Below are positions 61,595 through 64,000 of a stretch of DNA of 64,000 nucleotides, piece after piece. The translations under genes and the position numbers were made by a program. Numbering within the stretch: the first letter of the stretch is position 1; every line of letters starts with the position of its first letter. The notes beneath the pieces are model-generated. The model had not been told where the DNA came from, made no database searches, and worked only from the letters and a program-made list of their open reading frames with translations. Origin of the DNA: Varroa destructor (taxonomy: Eukaryota; Arthropoda; Arachnida; Mesostigmata; Varroidae); the NCBI RefSeq assembly GCF_002443255.2, contig NW_019211455.1, forward strand, positions 12,906,752-12,970,751, in the 5' to 3' direction.

Positions 61595-62475
61595 GTAAAT
61601 AACGGAAGGCTTTAATAGTGATAATCACTGATTTATATAGGTAACTTACAATGATCATATGAGACCTAGCATTTGTGACCAATGAAAATACGATTTATCA
61701 CTGATTTATAGCCCATTCGACAAAGGCTGTGTCATTCGTGTTAACTCCATGATGATGCTACATATCGTGTTCTCTCTCTGTTCTAGCACCTATCAAATTA
61801 TGGTCGGCAGGACGGCATCACAAAATGGCCGACTGAGCGCAACCCCTATAAAAATCTTGTTGTCTACTTCAGAACGCATTGCCGGCACTGGTTTCTACTG
61901 AGCGATTCCGCTTCGTTCGATGTTATAATGTAACACGTTTATTGAATTGATGACGTTCTTGCAAAGGATAAGCCGTTATGGGGAAAAATAAGGCAAGTCG
62001 ACTAACTACCTTCTGTGTTCTTGCTGCAAAGAAAGCTTCGCCACTACAACTTTCTGCTTTTTACAGCGATCTATATTTCCATCTCATTGTTGGAAGCGTT
62101 AAATCTCTGTGGAGTCATTTTCCGCGGCCATAGACAGAAAGTAGTAAAAAGCGCGTTCATATTCGGAAAGGGGTAAAGCGATCCGTTCTCGTCGATGCAC
62201 TACTACTGGTCGGTTGCCCCAAGCGAACTTTCTTGGAGCAGGTTTCGTAACAAACACACGCCCAGTGATTCTTAATTTTATCGGATTGTATCAAGCTCAG
62301 CGGGTTCAGTATACGCATTGGTAGAATGAAAAAAAAAAAGCAGACATAAAATAACATAGTGTACCGCATCGATAAATATAACACATGTATTTAAGTTTGT
62401 TATTATTAATTGACATCCCGTTGTTATTTTCTGCTGTTTCAGGTAACGCACCTGCCTTGTTGTCGCAAGTGGATC

Positions 62476-62520
62476 TGACGCAAGCGTGCGTCAATGTTAA
62501 AGGTTACGCAAATTACGCAA
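62476..62520. promoter_or_regulatory. Cluster of four bZIP-like motifs
   Basis: TGACGCA (62476-62482) and TGCGTCA (62487-62493) form a perfect 7-bp inverted pair with spacer AGCG. They are followed by two direct TTACGCAA octamers (62504-62511 and 62513-62520) with a period of 9. These resemble CRE/C/EBP-type half sites. Four within 45 bp suggest an enhancer-like element, but no promoter or gene is visible next to it. Confidence 0.35.
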
Positions 62521-62627
62521 TGGCAAAAGAGGCTAAATGTTCAAAGTAGTGTTTGACATATTGTATGACTTCCAAGCGAACAAATGTATGATTAAGCTTC
62601 CAAAATCAAACATATGCTTCTAATTAA

Positions 62628-62762
62628 CTTATCATTCAGAATTTTGTAACCCTTTTGTTCAGAAACTAGCTCTACATAGTAACCCTACGTAGTAAGGTTC
62701 ACAATCCTATTCGAGCCACATCGTGGTATAATGCCTTGTGAATTTGACGGCCTTATCATTCA
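62628..62762 (+). mobile_element. 118-bp repeat copy 2 with 11-bp flanking direct repeat
   Basis: The repeat body (62635-62752) is bracketed by CTTATCATTCA at 62628-62638 and 62752-62762, each overlapping the body edge by a few bases. This is what a target-site duplication from an insertion would look like. Body ends shared with copy 1 are TTCAG on the left and GACGGCC on the right. It has no terminal inverted repeats and no coding capacity, so it would be non-autonomous. It cannot be assigned to a known family from memory. The 94% identity to copy 1 argues for fairly recent mobility. Confidence 0.6.
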
Positions 62763-64000
62763 AAAGTTCGTCGTTGTACGCGGATATAGATCTTATAGTG
62801 GTTCATTCCTCGACCTGTAACGTGTAGAAGAATATTCCTAACTTGTTTAGAGCGAAAGGTTTACTCATAGGTAACTAATTAAAGGATGGTATACGGGAAA
62901 GGTGAAATAGTTATCACGGTAGCCATAAAAACATAGTATGTCGAAGGGGGTAGAACATCTCTACTTCTATCTAGTCGCAGCAGTCTAGTTGCTTGTTTAG
63001 CCATTAAAATGAAACCGTTAAGTATTCTTTTATTTTTTTTTTATTTTTTATGAATGAAAACATCGCCAGTATATGGTGATCTCTGTGATGATCGCTATAT
63101 CAGCGATGTCATGCACCGGTGACCAAGCTTCACAAAGAAATCGTGAACAAACGAGAACGTTTCGTCGATGGAACGTCTCGTTTCGATCATGGCTATTTGC
63201 ACTGTCATCTTTATGGTCTTATGTATGAACAGATGGATAAAAAACAATGGCTACATGCTGTGATTTATTTAGCCCGCTCACTTTAAATTCCCCTGATTGT
63301 GTCTATGTACCTTTTGAATAGCTTTCATTGTTAGTGTATCGCTGTCGTACTCGTCCTTGTCACGACGGTAACACAATGAATAACAAAGGTAGTTTTTGTA
63401 TGACCTCATAGTATTATAGGTATACAGTGGACATGCTTGTATTAGCAAATATCGTACGCATCGTTATGACGAACGTCATCGTACGGTAATGATCAGTGTT
63501 ACTGATACAAGGCAAACTAGAAATGCCCCTGTAGTACGACGACGAAAGCTCTATGAGAGCAAGTCAATAGAATAAAGAGAATCCTTGCCGATGATACAAG
63601 GATGCCGATGATTATATGAAGGTAACGTGAACTGTCGTATGGCGACGGCAAGCCGATGTTTGCCACCGGTGCTCAGCGGAACTTCATAATCATTCATGTT
63701 ATCCGTAGAAGTGGAATCATTCTTTGCCTTCTTTGCTGAAGACCGAAGGCAGCTTGTGTCAGTTTCAGTCAGATGAGACCCCATAACCGGAAACTAATTA
63801 CATTAGCACTAACGAATATATATAGAAGGAAACTGAGAAATCACCTTAACTAAACAAGGTAGCTCTCATCAGTACTTGAGCTGATGAATTTGGATGTGTC
63901 TAGTCTGCTGCCCCGTTTGAGGCAGAGAGAAGGTCTGACCACTTTTGTGTGAACTGAGTTCGAGGGCGACGGCATATGATTGCCAGTGTATCACAGTGTC

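Larger units (their letters stand above)
61574..64000. other. A+T-rich non-coding stretch around repeat copy 2
   Basis: No open frame exceeds 77 codons. Apart from the second repeat copy and the bZIP-like cluster, it holds an A-rich run (62329-62339), a T-rich run near 63031 and small imperfect palindromes at about 63060-63110 and 63456-63476. No gene is seen up to the window edge. Confidence 0.55.

Noticed and set aside
1..64000. Bacterial, viral or plasmid origin
   Set aside because: No dense long open frames, operons or ribosome-binding sites. Simple repeats and chance-length frames throughout fit eukaryotic non-coding DNA.

Overview
This 64 kb window reads as eukaryotic nuclear DNA with no protein gene that I can recognise. 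Open frames are short (longest 194 codons), lie on both strands and overlap each other. None shows a domain, catalytic motif or family signature I know. A rough calculation at about 43% G+C (my estimate from sampled lines) gives a stop frequency near 0.057 per codon, so the longest open frame expected by chance in six frames of 64 kb is about 150 codons, and more in G+C-rich patches. The observed frames fit that. I see no rRNA, intact tRNA, CRISPR array, insertion sequence, reverse transcriptase or transposase. Dense simple repeats, splice-like signals and short dispersed repeats point to an animal, perhaps an arthropod with a low-repeat genome. The taxon is a guess. The window is best treated as intergenic DNA or one or more long introns, and small exons cannot be excluded by eye.

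Layout: A+T-rich stretches alternate with G+C-richer patches at about 2.2-3.2, 4.6-5.5, 9.0-10.5, 15.6-16.5, 19.3-22.9, 24-26.4, 29.2-30, 31.8-32.5, 38.9-39.9, 47.2-49.7, 50.7-52.1, 53.2-54.1 and 57.4-58.9 kb. These patches hold most of the longer but unconvincing open frames. Microsatellites are scattered throughout: a G14 run at 277, a T17 run at 27015, TG plus TGCTG at 34107, AGT at 35585, and an AT tract of about 43 bp at 59138.

The most distinctive content is structural. (1) Several short-spacer, long-arm inverted repeats occur: a 28-bp stem with a 2-nt spacer at 9884-9941, a 17+4-bp stem at 57819-57867, 15-bp stems at 45428 and 52277, a 14-bp bulged stem at 23643 and a 12-bp stem at 59443. 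Some are far beyond chance, and every arm mismatch I found in the longest ones is a G.U wobble if the + strand is transcribed. (2) A 118-bp segment at 61456-61573 is repeated directly at 62635-62752 with 7 mismatches and no gaps. The second copy is bracketed by an 11-bp direct repeat that looks like a target-site duplication, so this is probably an undescribed short mobile repeat. (3) A decayed tRNA-like sequence at about 11602-11690 carries an A box and a B box and may be the head of a tRNA-derived SINE. (4) A 31-bp minisatellite lies at 57191-57283. (5) bZIP-like sites (TTACGCAA and TGACGCA types) form two tight clusters at 59710 and 62476. No genes can be shown to work together here.
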